A stretch of DNA of 64,000 bases from Antedon mediterranea. Its lineage: Eukaryota > Echinodermata > Crinoidea > Comatulida > Antedonidae. The stretch is from contig NC_092680.1 of the NCBI RefSeq assembly GCF_964355755.1, positions 3,139,001 through 3,203,000 on the forward strand, given 5' to 3'. Every line of letters starts with the position of its first letter. Position 1 is the first letter of the stretch. Shown piece by piece: positions 1 to 12,360 of this stretch. The notes below the pieces were generated by a model. The model did no database searches. It was given only the letters and a program-made list of their open reading frames with translations, and was not told where the DNA came from. The position numbers were made by a program, and so were the translations under genes.

Positions 1-1691
1 CCGATATGTATAAATCTCTTCAAGTTCTAGTTGCTTTAGTGAATAACACAGTGCCTGTTCAGTATATTTACCCGTGTAAGTTGGCTCCTATACCCACCAA
101 AGTTAGCAGTAACAGTGCCCATGAAACCCGGGTAAATAGCTAAGCATACATAGCATCTTATGTTATTGACATGTAACATGAAGTATTATCTTGACAATCG
201 TTAGTACAATATTGTTTTCATTGACATTGCATTTGGCACACAGCCAATTTGTAGTAAACAACCTGACGTGTCCTTATTGATATTTTATGAAACTTTGTTT
301 GATTTATGTCTGATAAAAGTTTATCACCCTTTGAAAAGTGTTCTTTCAGAATTGCGTTAAATTTTATTTGTTGTTTTTCTTCTTGGATCTTTTCCCCCCT
401 TAATCTATGACATGGTTATTCTAGATCCCATGCATAAGTTTTCATTGGTGTTGAAATTTAATCATTAGGCCTATATTGAGTAAACATTATTTTACAAACT
501 TAAATCGGATGTTCACATATGCGTTGCGCAACACACGTAATGTTTTGCGTAAACCACCAGTTTGTTGCGAGATCCCGACTACTAAGAGTTTGTTATAAAT
601 AAAAGACAGTCGACAGGCTAAAAAATCAGTTATAATTTTTCACAATCTTTGATGCTGGTTTTAAATATTGATGTCTACTGTGTAGGCCTAAAAAAACGAG
701 TTTATTTCAATGGCCTATTTATTCGATTCTAACAACATTTAAATAAGTAGGCTTTTCCTTTAAAAAAAAATATTGTTGGCGCTAGTCCAGAACGTGCTTT
801 TTGGCAGCTCGATATATTAATAACGTGCGTCAGATCACACACAAAAAAGAAAGAAAAACCCGATAAATAAATAAAAATAAGTTAAATCGGCTTATCAAAT
901 TATAGGCGTAGTAATGTACATTTACATTATTAATGTATGCAGCGTGGTCATAATGCCACTCTCGCGTTGTTTACGATGATGTGTATATATCAAATATTGT
1001 AGTATGATGACATATTATTAGTAATTCATTGATGAGGTTGCTCGTTTAATATTATGCTGGTAGACGAACTCTGCGTTAAATTATGCAATATTCTTTCTCT
1101 TTGTTAGTGTATTCTGAGTGTTTTTTTCTACGTGATACAGTTTTTCCTAGAGAGTTTGTCACCCTCTTTGTCATTTTATTGTTATAGATTAATTTTCTTT
1201 TTTCAAATAACGGATAAATGAAAATGAAATTAATAACACGGTACCGGCAGTTAGTCATGTTATTCAATAATAGGCATACAACATATTTAATTTTAATTTC
1301 ATATGTAAAACATTAACATAACAGTCATGATATACATTCTTTGTTACCATAATGACGTAATACCTGGATTTTTTTTATTGATCTTGTTTCATTGCAGGAC
1401 CATATTAAAAAACAGACATTTTGTGATCTTTTCTTTTCTGAATTATGTTATCCTGCCTAAATATGTTTTAATAAATAAATAAATAAAATCTTAACCCATT
1501 GCTGATCAAGGCAATGTTTATTCGTCACATCGCCTTAATTAGCAATTATGTATAGGCCCTACAAATTATTTATTTATGAAATTTATTTTTCAATGCATTT
1601 GAAATAGAAATGTAAAATACATACTATAATATGAAATAACTTGAAGGGGAATTCCCACTAATCATAAGGTTGATTCCACGAGGAACGTCAT
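1..1691. other. Gene-free AT-rich stretch
   Basis: No open frame longer than about 60 codons and no recognisable exon was seen. The stretch has A/T runs, a short (AATA)n tract near 1471-1488 and scattered TAGGCCTA-type palindromes. I see nothing else here. Confidence 0.6.
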
Positions 1692-1814
1692 TGCGCAATG
1701 TATGATGGGAAGGGTTTGGGAGCCAACGTCACGACGCGTAGGCCTACGTACAAATAACAAATCACGTACGTACGCGTTGTGACGTTTGCTCCCAAACCAT
1801 TCCCATAATGCGCC
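1692..1814. repeat. Foldback (inverted-repeat) element
   Basis: The left arm (about 1692-1750) reads on the reverse strand as the right arm (about 1765-1814). Both contain the blocks GTTTGGGAGC, AACGTCAC and ACGCGTA in the same order when one arm is reversed, with a few mismatches. The centre is CpG-rich and holds TAGGCCTA at 1739-1746. This is the shape of a small foldback MITE. No target duplication was identified and there is no coding capacity; short frames across it are by-products. Confidence 0.6.
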
Positions 1815-2574
1815 GCACAAGCTATTTACGATATACATTATAACCACAGCATCTTTTTGCGTTAAGCCTGCTTTCTATTAAGGCCCGGTTCACACTGAGA
1901 ATTTATACTGTACGCTAAATAAAATAGACCTCACGCCAGTCTTCTGCATGGTCTAACGCGGTAGAAACTCACGACGTGTTCAGACCTACTTGGTACAATA
2001 TGCGCTTGTACGTTTTGTAACAATTTTCAATATTTTCGTGTGACATTGACACTTATTAAGTCTATGTTGATGTATAAGCAATATTACCATTGTTCAAACT
2101 TTACCATATTTTACAATCAAACATAATTATTCTTTTGTGCATGTAAACCAGCTTTTCAGCTGACACGTCACCATGTCACATGTTCGTTCCCAATAAAATG
2201 TTATCTTCTGTTGTACTCGCATCATTGATAGGTCATATCGTACTAATATTAATCTGAGCCGGGCTTAAGATTAACAATATACCAATATTGAAATCTAAAA
2301 AACAAATTTGCATAATTCCCTGTGTTTGATACTAAACCCACGTCTAGGCGTTGAGTGAAGTTACGGCATTTATTAATTGCAGACTCATATTCATGAGTAG
2401 GGCCTACAGTCAAATAAATAAAGATATTGCGATGAATGTTTTATTATATTGGGTCCCGGGTGGTAGGCTATTCTCCCGCGGTGTAAAACATAAAATAATA
2501 GCGCCCCCCCCCCCCCCCATAACACAGAGATGAGTTAAAACAACCACCAATAGCCTAGATAAGCATAACTAATG

Positions 2575-3270
2575 AAATTGCTTATTTTGTTATTATATCG
2601 CGTGCACATTTAAACAAAAGTAAAATAAATGTGTCTTTTTTTTGTCGGTAACTTAATCATGTGGAAATTAAAAGACGGACTTAAAATTAACACACAATTA
2701 AGTGGTCTAAAAAGTATCGTTTCGGAAACCGCAAATCGTAGACCTATTATTATATTTATTCATGAATAACTTATCATTTACATCCAGTCTCCGAGACTGA
2801 TGTTTGTTTTATTAAGGCTAGTCGTTCCATATGGATTAATGATTTAATGCAAACATATCGAACTGGTATGTTTTGCAATCCCTTAGGAGTATGTTGCAAC
2901 GTATGGGAGACGCGTAATGCCCATATGTTGTTTTCATTCAGTAAAGCCACCCCTCCCTCTGAATATGTAGGCCTTTTGTTTGTACTGTCAAAAATGTATT
3001 TTCTTAAAATAATAATATTAACGCACCTATTTCCAGACCATGAAAGAGAATTGTAATTTATTAAGTTATACTTATTTATATTTGTTATTATGCCTTATAT
3101 TGCCTGCACATTGATAACAAAAAATGACGAAATATGTTTTTTAGTAACTTAATCATATGTGAAAGATGGACTTTGAATTAGCATTCAATTAAAAAACAAA
3201 TGTTTAAAAAAAAAGTATCGTTTAGGAAAGCGCAAGTCTTAGACCATTATTTTTATAAATGTTTGTCTGT
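2575..3270 (+). repeat. Diverged direct duplication, two copies ~485 bp apart
   Basis: Segments at about 2575-2780 and 3060-3270 share an ordered series of blocks: TTTGTTATTAT, GTAACTTAATCAT, AAAGTATCGTTT, and then a purine-rich block followed by TTAGACC or GTAGACC. Substitutions and small indels separate the copies, so the duplication is old. No coding potential is shared. Confidence 0.55.
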
Positions 3271-4215
3271 ATTTTACTCGCTCTACAATTTCAAGTACAC
3301 AAAGTAAAGCTTTGATTATTCAACGATGGTACCATTTTATTTGATGTCGTAACAAATGTCAACATTATCGAGCACATGGTGTGCAGGTTATATTTGACAC
3401 ATCACCTGATAATGACCGATGGAATTTGATTTATTATATTTAACAATAATTATGATACGGGGATAAAGACTGATATGGAACCCCCTTTCGCGACACTTTG
3501 TTGTATCCTAACTATGGTCAAACACAAGGACGAAAACAGATTTGTTTATACAATGATTATTAATTATCATTTGATGAAATATTTACTTAAGTTATTCTCA
3601 CATGATTGATACTATTTCACTACGAATAAATTATTAATTTATCGATATTGTTCTCTTAATCGAAATGCTTTGCATTTCCGGCCGCTCGCAGACGATGTAA
3701 ACATACCTATCTCGCGCCAAACCTCAATGGTGATATTATCATCTACTTGGGCTATCAGTGAGTTTGATAATCGAACATATCAAAGCGTAGAAACAAACAA
3801 AAAGCATCAATAAGATAAAACATTGAAAAGATTATCCACTTAATAATATATACAGATGACATTGAAATGACTATACAAACATGCACCCGACCACATGTTC
3901 ACTGATATTGTGCTGTTTTTAAAACTGTTTTGTTTTTCAATTATTATTTCACCTAAAGCAGAGTACTTGAAAACAATGTTAAACAACCAGAAGTTTACAA
4001 TAATTACAGGCCTAGTGCGTAATAATTTCAGAGCCACCCGATTATGTATTAGTATTTTAACATTGCCTTTTGCAATTTGATGTATTTTTTGTTGTTTCAT
4101 TGTCTTTATTATGCCAAGCAAAACAAATTTTCATTTTAAGTGGACCAATAACATTTCTTGTATCTTGAATCTAGTATTTAATACTGATACTCGTATGATT
4201 TGCGATAGTCAATAA

Positions 4216-4237
4216 GAATCTGTCTAGTGACAGATTC
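4216..4237. repeat. Perfect short hairpin
   Basis: GAATCTGTC and its exact reverse complement GACAGATTC are separated by a 4-base loop (TAGT). Nothing nearby suggests a specific role; it could be a chance structure or the core of a decayed palindromic element. Confidence 0.4.
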
Positions 4238-5442
4238 AGAATCGGGTGATGATAAGGTGAACGCGGATCTTTAATGAAAAAAGTTTTTGTGAAAATCGGC
4301 AAAAAACTTGTGATGATTCTGCTACTAAAAGCAATCTATTGTGAATGAGAGAACATTAAAAACAATAGTTATCTTTGTTTTCTCATTATTTTATTAAGTT
4401 ACTTTGTTGGTTTGTTTACTTAATAGTTGTCATATATGTGCTTATAACAACATCCAGCATGTTGTTGGTTGCTACTCAACGGTACCGGCATATAAGCACT
4501 TGAGGTTGATTCAATGCTTGTGCTTTTTTTGTAATGTGTCCTATTAATAGATGACTATGTGATATTGTCAGAAGGTATACATGGTTATCTGAACCGCCAA
4601 ATTTTTTTTATCTATTATGCCTAATTATAAAAAAATGTTTTATTTGTTTGTTTATAGAGTCATCTCGTGACAAGTGCAATTGTTTTTAAATATTATATAA
4701 ACAAATTGTTTGTAGTCGAACTATTATGTTGATTGATTGATTGAACTGAAATCTCGTCAACCTGACGATTAAGTTTCATCAAACGGATATATAGTGTTCT
4801 ATATTCAGTATTAATTCGATTACAGTACTGATTATCGCTACTCTTCACGATACGACACTTGATTTGATATTTTTCTTGTTACAGTTGACGTGATGCAAAT
4901 CGAGAATAGACACTGACATTTACATAGTCTGCCGATCGGAAGAGCATGTAATACGCCAAATTGCTTCATATCTAGGTTATCAATAGCAGTGATACCTGTG
5001 CCAACATGTGTCGTGGTTCGGTAGATCGATATTGCAAAATGACTACTTGTATCATACGAGTGCCATTGACTACAGGATGAGTGTTTAATATACGTCATTC
5101 CATGAAATAGATTTTGCGATTTGCGAAATGTCAACTTAAAAATCGTCTGATCTTCACAACTAGTTCATTGCGTAATATAATCCGGTTAGAACGTGTTTGT
5201 TGGCATATCATATCAAATTGACAAAATTGAAATGTCATTATACCGTGTTGTGAAGACGCTAATATCTCTATCAATCATTATAAACCTAGTATATTATTTG
5301 ATAATCGAAAAATACTTCTACCCATGGCATGATGATCAGTATGTAGGTTTATTGCGTCATTGTTGGCCCATTTTTAAGACTAGGAGAATCAGATGTATAA
5401 GCTACTATAGAAAGCCATTTGATGCTATTTTCTTTTCTTCGC

Positions 5443-6010
5443 TTAAAGATGTATTGTCCCTTGCACCGGTGTCCCTTGAAACACAAAAAATGAAAAAAAA
5501 AAATATTCTAAATTTAAATTGGCCATATCAAAGTAATATTAAAGTTATTCACTTTAAGTCGAAAATTCGAGCCAAAAACAACAGTTTACGTAATTAACAG
5601 GTAAATTAATTAGATTACATTTCGTCTGAGAAATCGTCGCAAGCGAAAGTAAACAAAGATTTCAAACCATGAGTATGCATTATGCATGATGCTAATTAGG
5701 ATTGTTTACAACTCATCACGGTTGAGAAGGTGTTTTCACACAGATCGCGAGGAAGTTTTATGATTATGCATACAGAGTAGCCAAACAAGCGCATTGCATT
5801 ATGGGATATGTTTTGATTGAAAACTTTGACTGGAAGTCAAAGTTATTTTTTGAACAAAAAAACATCTGTATTTCGGTTAAATTATTTTTTTTGACTAATT
5901 TTTGGTGAAAGTTAATAACTATTATGATACTTCAAAATGACCCACTTTTTTTCGAAATTAAAAAAAAATAAAAATTTTTGGAATTAGTCGAAGGGACAAT
6001 ACATCTTTAA
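5443..6010. mobile_element. TTAA-bordered inverted-repeat element (MITE)
   Basis: The 20 bases at 5443-5462 are the exact reverse complement of 5991-6010. The outer four bases on each side are TTAA, leaving a 16-bp terminal repeat AGATGTATTGTCCCTT. The 568-bp interior is A/T-rich and has no transposase frame, so this looks like a non-autonomous DNA element with a TTAA target site, as used by piggyBac-type transposases (class is inference). A 134-codon open frame starting at 5193 runs into the left end and is probably not a gene. Confidence 0.72.
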
Positions 6011-8374
6011 AGGACCATCAGACCTATTATTGTATTATAATAATATCAGACGTTTTTACCCAAGACCAGTTTTCTCTTGTTTTACCGCTGGCGAGGAAAT
6101 TTCCAATTCTTTATTACTTTTTGGCGATCTCAGCTTGAGTATCCTATTATATATTTTAAGGTTGTATCTAAATCTTATACAATTCCTGTGACGTAATGCA
6201 GTAGGCGTCTACCTCTACTCTAATTAAACGTACGGTACATCTTTAGTCTGTTTGGAACAATCTTTTTAATTCAATTTAAGATGCTCCTTCTATCGAAGTT
6301 TTCAAACCCCTGTTAGACCCCCCCCCCACCCCATCTTTTTAGTGCTTTGTATTTAAGTGCTTTGGACCAATCTGTTGATTGTTCATGTTAAAAGCGCTTT
6401 ATAAATTTGACAACATTAACATTATTAGCTGTCTGTTCTGTGTGATCATCCTTGCTAGACAATGTCAACACTGATATTTGTATAGTGTACGATGGAATCA
6501 ATAACATGTAGGCCTATGATGCACTGATACATATACCCTCGTTTGTACTAATTGTATCAACATGTACCAACAATATGATGTTGTTATATTAATATTAGAC
6601 GCTGTGAGAGAGCTCATTTTTAAACAGAAAATGATAACACACAGTTTTGTTGTTTGTTTTTGTTGATTTTTCACACAAAATCAATATGATAAATTAATAA
6701 TATCTGAAATGGATTTCTAATGTTTAGACGCAATTAGTGGTTTTATATTGTGTTGCATGTTTTAGCCCCGAATTAAATTTGGTTTTTTACCAGGTCGCAA
6801 TCACAAAGCCACAGGATAAGAGTTATCGGAAATGCGACTTTGTCACTAGTCAACTCCCTTGCGTTGCGCATACGCATTTGCGTTGCGTCCTCTAGTGGTA
6901 AACTTTACACTCCTGCATGTTTCACTGTGAGGCCTACGTAAACAATGTCTGAAACCCGTTTATACAACACACACACGATAAATATACATTGTCTTTCTAC
7001 ATAAAACAAGAGAAATTTAAAAAGTTTGTATCGTAACAAAGTTGTTCTTATACTGATCATGACGTCATTTTTAGTAGATTTTTGAAAATATTACTTTCAC
7101 CCCGAGGACAGTATAAATGGTTATTCTACAGTTCTTTTTTTTTTCTTAGGCCTACACTTTTATCAATTTTGTCTTCTGTAGAAAAAAAATATGTATATTT
7201 ATTTATTTATCGTAGTTATTGCCCGTTTATTCGAAATAAATGAACACCAAAAGAAGTGCGCCCCCATACGATGGAAACTGAACAAACTTTATAAAAGTAT
7301 CGACGAATTTGTTTCGAAACGGGTACTACAAATTCACAGATTGGATTTACTACACACGAGATATTAAACACATTACGAATGAATTATTTAGTTAAAATGT
7401 GTTATTTAACACGTTAGGAAAGTTTTAATAAACAGTAAAGGACGTTTTGATTATAAAACAAGACTTGAACTTGTTTTTAAATCAGGTTCACAATCGTGGT
7501 TACTATAGGCATGCCCCATGCCAGTTAAAACATTTGACTCAATCTACGTACTCTATGTGAACAACGACATTGTCTGTTACTCTCGTTTGTTAATTCCATT
7601 TACATCGATCTAATATTTACTTACTAACTAACCAGACAAAATAAATCATAAGTTTAATACAAAAGATGCATTCATTGTTGTCACAGTATATGTCAATGAT
7701 ATGTCAACGAACTTAAGAACTGTCACCCGCTAGCTTTTTTAGTCTGCAAAAATGAACGCAGGCCGCCAGGGTCTCTGAAAACAAATCAACCATGAAAAGG
7801 CAACAGAACTCGTTTCTATAGGCTCACTTGTTGTCTAAATCCCCGACGCTATAAACCAGGGTCAATATTACAATAGATTGTGCCACACTCGAGCTCACAT
7901 AATGCAATTAAGCGGAAGTTGTTTTGTATACATTATTTGTAGTTTTAGCTATTATTCAAATTTAAATACTGTACACTTATTGCTGGTGTTTAAGTAACGC
8001 CGAATATATGATAAAACTTAACGATAACATCGACCTCATGACAATAGACCAGAATAATTAATTCCAAGAGCCAACAAAAATTATATATATTATATAATTA
8101 TATATTAAATTTCGTATATAAAAAAAAATATATTATTAATTGAATAAGGCTAATAATATCAACAAACAATAAACAAGTCTAACTTTTTTATTTATTTGTA
8201 TCAACAAATATAAAATATAGTAAAATAGACACATTTAAATAAAATTAACACTTGTACTAATTAATTAATTAATATCTGCAGTATATATTTAAATAAAATT
8301 AATCTCTTGACAGATTAAGCAATTACATACAATAAAGGTTATTAAAAATATATTAATTTTTTCTTTAGTTTTTC

Positions 8375-8545
8375 ACATGCGCGTTTAAAATATAACAATT
8401 ATAACACGGCTTTTGTACGCGCGCGTCAATTTCGTGTCTTGAAATCTGTCATCAGTTGAAAGTGGAAGAAACAACAACGTTTGACATGCGCGTTTAAAGT
8501 ATGATAACAATTATGACACAGCTTTTGTACGCGCGCGTCAGTTTC
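8375..8545 (+). repeat. Imperfect tandem duplication, ~109-bp spacing
   Basis: Two copies start at 8375 and 8484 with ACATGCGCGTTTAAA. Each continues through a variable ATAACAATTAT stretch to the shared block GCTTTTGTACGCGCGCGTCA. The CpG-rich core stands out from the AT-rich surroundings. Confidence 0.6.
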
Positions 8546-8617
8546 TTGTCAACATGAAACTATACAGGAACTATAATATGAAGGGTGTGAGTGCGTCGTG
8601 TGTTAAAGTAATTACTT

Positions 8618-8631
8618 GATCACGTGATCAG
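8618..8631. other. 14-bp perfect palindrome containing an E-box
   Basis: TGATCACGTGATCA is its own reverse complement and centres on CACGTG, the binding core of many bHLH transcription factors. No nearby gene was found, so a regulatory role is speculative. Confidence 0.35.
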
Positions 8632-9829
8632 TCTATTATATTCTGAACAAAACTAACCACAACCGCAGGATGTTCTATTGATAATATGAATAGTAAGTTG
8701 TTCTTTAAGAACCCCATCAAGTCTCTTTATATACTTACAATTTTGAATTGTGTTTAAAGATCGAGGGTCGAACGAAAAATAATTACCTGCGAATCGAGTA
8801 TTATGTGTTTGCAAGGCGTACATCGTTTAATGATAAACCATATGGGGTATCAATGGGCTTTTGAAAATTCGTGTTATTAGTTTCCGAGTAAACAATAAAG
8901 TTTGTGTTTTTATGAAAAGTACAAGAGGAAGTGTGTGAATAGACACTCTTATGTGTATGTTGTTCTAAACGTTCATGCCAATAACAAAATAGGCCTTAAG
9001 ATTTCTTTTTCATATTGTGCATGTTTAACAGATTTCGATGCGTAGGCCTACTTTGGTTGTAGGTAGAATAATAACTATTTCCCTAACACTATTATTTTAA
9101 AAGAACACTTATGGTTCTTGCTACCCGACCACCACAATATAACTTCAATGATTCTGTTTCGGCTTCAATATTTGTAATCGATTACTTTTTTAGAAGTTGT
9201 TTATCAAATGTCATATACGGTAGGCATAGTAAATACACTGAAGTTAATAACACTAAATAGAGGAATTGACATGAATGTAGACCTGGCCTAGGCACATAAT
9301 AGTTCTTTTTACGACTTTGAAGTTACCTATTTTATCCAATAATTCCAAAGAAAAACAAAATCCATAATGTTCTGATTTATGTTTTCCTTTCCCTTGTCTG
9401 TTTTCATAGCCCGCAGAAGCATTCAACCAATTGCATGAGTTAAGTCCCTATCCGATTAGTTTAAATCCGTCAAAATATGTACACCATTTAATGAAAAGTA
9501 AACATTTTTTGAAATTAAAAAGAGGAGGATTTGGCTTATTTCCAGTGTGTGCTTGTTGTGTAACACTTCTACAAAACAAATTGATATTGTTTGCCAATTT
9601 GAGCTGTCAAAGAGTTGTGTTGAATGAACCTTAACCTATCAGTAAAATGTCGATGTTCCAAGTGAGAGTAATTAACAATGCAGTTAAAAAATAAAAGAAC
9701 TAGCAGCAAAACAAATCGTGTCACTATGAGTTACAGCAGCGATAGAAAAGTGTGTAAAAATAAAATTTACAAACAAATAATACAGTATAGCCCAAATGCA
9801 ACAGTAAAGAAAGACGTTGTCAGAATAGG

Positions 9830-12360
9830 AGAGGCAAGAGCAGCAAAGTAAAGCAGCAAGCTCAACTGCAACAGTACAGAGTAGGGCATGGCAGCAGAAT
9901 GGGAGATACAAAAGCAGCAAAGTAAAGCAGCAAGCCCAACTGCAGCAGTACAGAGTAGGGCATGGCAGCAGAATGGGAGAGGCAGGAGCAGCAAAGTAAA
10001 GCAGCAAGCTCAACTGCAGCAGTACAGAGTAGGGCATGGCAGCAGAATGGGAGATACAAGAGCAGCAAAGTAAAGCAACAAGTTCAACTGCAGCATTACA
10101 GAGTAGGGCATGGCAGCAGAATGGGAGATACAAGAGCAGCAAAGTAAAGCAGCAAGCTCAACTGCAGCAGTACAGAGTAGGGCATGGCAGCAGAATGGGA
10201 GATGCAAAAGCAGCAAAGTAAAGCAGCAAGCTCAACTGCAGCAGTACAGAGTAGGGCATGGCAGCAGAATGGGAGATGCAAAAGCAGCAAAGTAAAGCAG
10301 CAAGCTCAACTGCAGCAGTACAGAGTAGGGCATGGCAGCAGAATGGGAGATGCAAAAGCAGCAAAGTAAAGCAGCAAGCTCAATTGCAGCAGTACAGAGT
10401 AGGGCATGGCAGCAGAATGGGAGATACAAGAGCAGCAAAGTAAAGCAGCAAGCTCAACTGCAGCAGTACAGAGTAGGGCATGGCAGGAGAATGGGAGATA
10501 CAAGAGCAGCAAAGTAAAGCAGCAAGCTCAACTGCAGCAGTACAGAGTAGGGCATGGCAGCAGAATGGGAGATACAAGAGCAGCAAAGTAAAGCAGCAAG
10601 CTCAACTGCAGCAGTACAGAGTAGGGCATGGCAGCAGAATGGGAGATGCAAAAGCAGCAAAGTAAAGCAGCAAGCTCAACTGCAGCAGTACAGAGTAGGG
10701 CATGGCAGCAGAATGGGAGATGCAAAAGCAGCAAAGTAAAGCAGCAAGCTCAATTGCAGCAGTACAGAGTAGGGCATGGCAGCAGAATGGGAGATACAAG
10801 AGCAGCAAAGTAAAGCAGCAAGCTCAACTGCAGCAGTACAGAGTAGGGCATGGCAGCAGAATTGGAGATGCAAGAGCAGCAAAGTAAAGCAGCAAGCTCA
10901 ACTGCAGCATTACAGAGTAGGGCATGGCAGGAGAATGGGAGAGGCAGGAGCAGCAAAGTAAAGCAACAAGCTCAACTGCAGCAGTACAGAGTAGGGCATG
11001 GCAGCAGAATGGGAGATGCAAGAGCAGCAAAGTAAAGCAGCAAGCCCAACTGCAGCAGTACAGAGTAGGGCATGGCAGCAGAATGGGAGATGCAAGAGCA
11101 GCAAAGTAAAGCAACAAGCCCAACTGCAGCAGTACAGAGTAGGGCATGGCAGCAGAATGGGAGATACAAGAGCAGCAAAGTAAAGCAACAAGCCCAACTG
11201 CAGCAGTACAGAGTAGGGCATGGCAGCAGAATGGGAGATGCAAGAGCAGCAAAGTAAAGCAACAAGCCCAACTGCAGCAGTACAGAGTAGGGCATGGCAG
11301 CAGAATGGGAGAAGTAAAGCAGCAAGCCCAACTGCAGCAGTACAGAGTAGGGCATGGCAGCAGAATGGGAGAGGCAGGAGCAGCAAAGTAAAGCAACAAG
11401 TTCAACTGCAGCAGTACAGAGTAGGGCATGGCAGCAGAATGGGAGAGGCAAGAGCAGCAAAGTAAAGCAACAAGTTCAACTGCAGCAGTACAGAGTAGGG
11501 CATGGCAGCAGAATGGGAGAGGCAGGAGCAGCAAAGTAAAGCAGCAAGCTCAACTGCAGCAGTACAGAGTAGGGCATGGCAGCAGAATTGGAGATGCAAG
11601 AGCAGCAAAGTAAAGCAACAAGTTCAACTGCAGCAGTACAGAGTAGGGCATGGCAGCAGAATGGGAGAGGCAGGAGCAGCAAAGTAAAGCAGCAAGCTCA
11701 ACTGCAGCAGTACAGAGTAGGGCATGGCAGCAGAATGGGAGAGGCAGGAGCAGCAAAGTAAAGCAGCAAGCTCAACTGCAGCAGTACAGAGTAGGGCATG
11801 GCAGCAGAATGGGAGATGCAAGAGCAGCAAAGTAAAGCAACAAGTTCAACTGCAGCAGTACAGAGTAGGGCATGGCAGCAGAATGGGAGAGGCAGGAGCA
11901 GCAAAGTAAAGCAGCAAGCTCAACTGCAGCAGTACAGAGTAGGGCATGGCAGCAGAATTGGAGATGCAAGAGCAGCAAAGTAAAGCAGCAAGCTCAACTG
12001 CAGCAGTACAGAGTAGGGCATGGCAGCAGAATGGGAGATGCAAAAGCAGCAAAGTAAAGCAGCAAGCCCAACTGCAGCAGTACAGAGTAGGGCATGGCAG
12101 GAGAATGGGAGAGGCAAGAGCAGCAAAGTAAAGCAACAACCTCAACTGCAGCAGTACCGTATCGTAAAGAAGGCATAGCAGAATGGGAGATACATGACAG
12201 CAAAGTAAAGCAACAACCTCAACTGCAAAAGGTATGGTAAAGAAAGGTATGGCAGAATAGGAGATGCAGGAGCAGCAAAATAAAGCAACAAGCTCAACTG
12301 CAGCAGTATGGAAAAATAGACGTTGTCGGAATGAGAGATGCAGGAGCAACAATCTTGACT
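9830..12360 (+). repeat. 74-bp minisatellite array, about 31 units, with degenerate edges
   Basis: A 74-bp unit, CAG-rich and poor in T on this strand, is repeated head to tail from about 9830 to 12140. Landmarks in each unit are AGTACAGAGTAGGGCATGGC and a following GAATGGGAGA. One unit, near 11290-11350, lacks 14 bases. Marker variants recur at multiples of five units: CAATTG at 10381 and 10751 (370 bp), and GAATTGG near 11587 and 11957 (370 bp). From 12140 to 12360 the units degenerate, and both edges carry a shared edge-type variant with AGACGTTGTC. Because 74 is not divisible by three, the overlapping open frames on both strands are by-products of stop-poor sequence, not genes. Confidence 0.95.

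Larger units (their letters stand above)
1815..5442. other. Intergenic stretch with an old duplication
   Basis: No gene was recognised. It contains a poly(C) run near 2503-2517, two diverged copies of a ~200-bp segment (2575-2780 and 3060-3270) and a perfect 9-bp stem hairpin at 4216-4237. The short open frames (up to about 98 codons near 4838-5134) resemble no family I know. Confidence 0.5.
6011..9829. other. Gene-free stretch, very AT-rich around 8.0-8.4 kb
   Basis: No exon or family was recognised. Contents seen are an AT-dominated tract at about 8070-8370, a ~109-bp imperfect tandem duplication (8375-8545), the 14-bp palindrome TGATCACGTGATCA at 8618-8631, and a 67-codon open frame at 9431-9634 without recognisable similarity. 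Confidence 0.5.

Noticed and set aside
5193-5597. 134-codon plus-strand gene
   Set aside because: AT-rich, crosses the left end of the TTAA element, and has no recognisable domain or splice context.
10824-11534. 236-codon Leu/Cys-rich minus-strand frame
   Set aside because: Lies wholly in the 74-bp minisatellite, whose unit is not a multiple of three; no stable reading frame or known motif.
9830-12140. CRISPR-like array
   Set aside because: There are no unique spacers; the 74-bp units are continuous and the DNA is from an animal genome.
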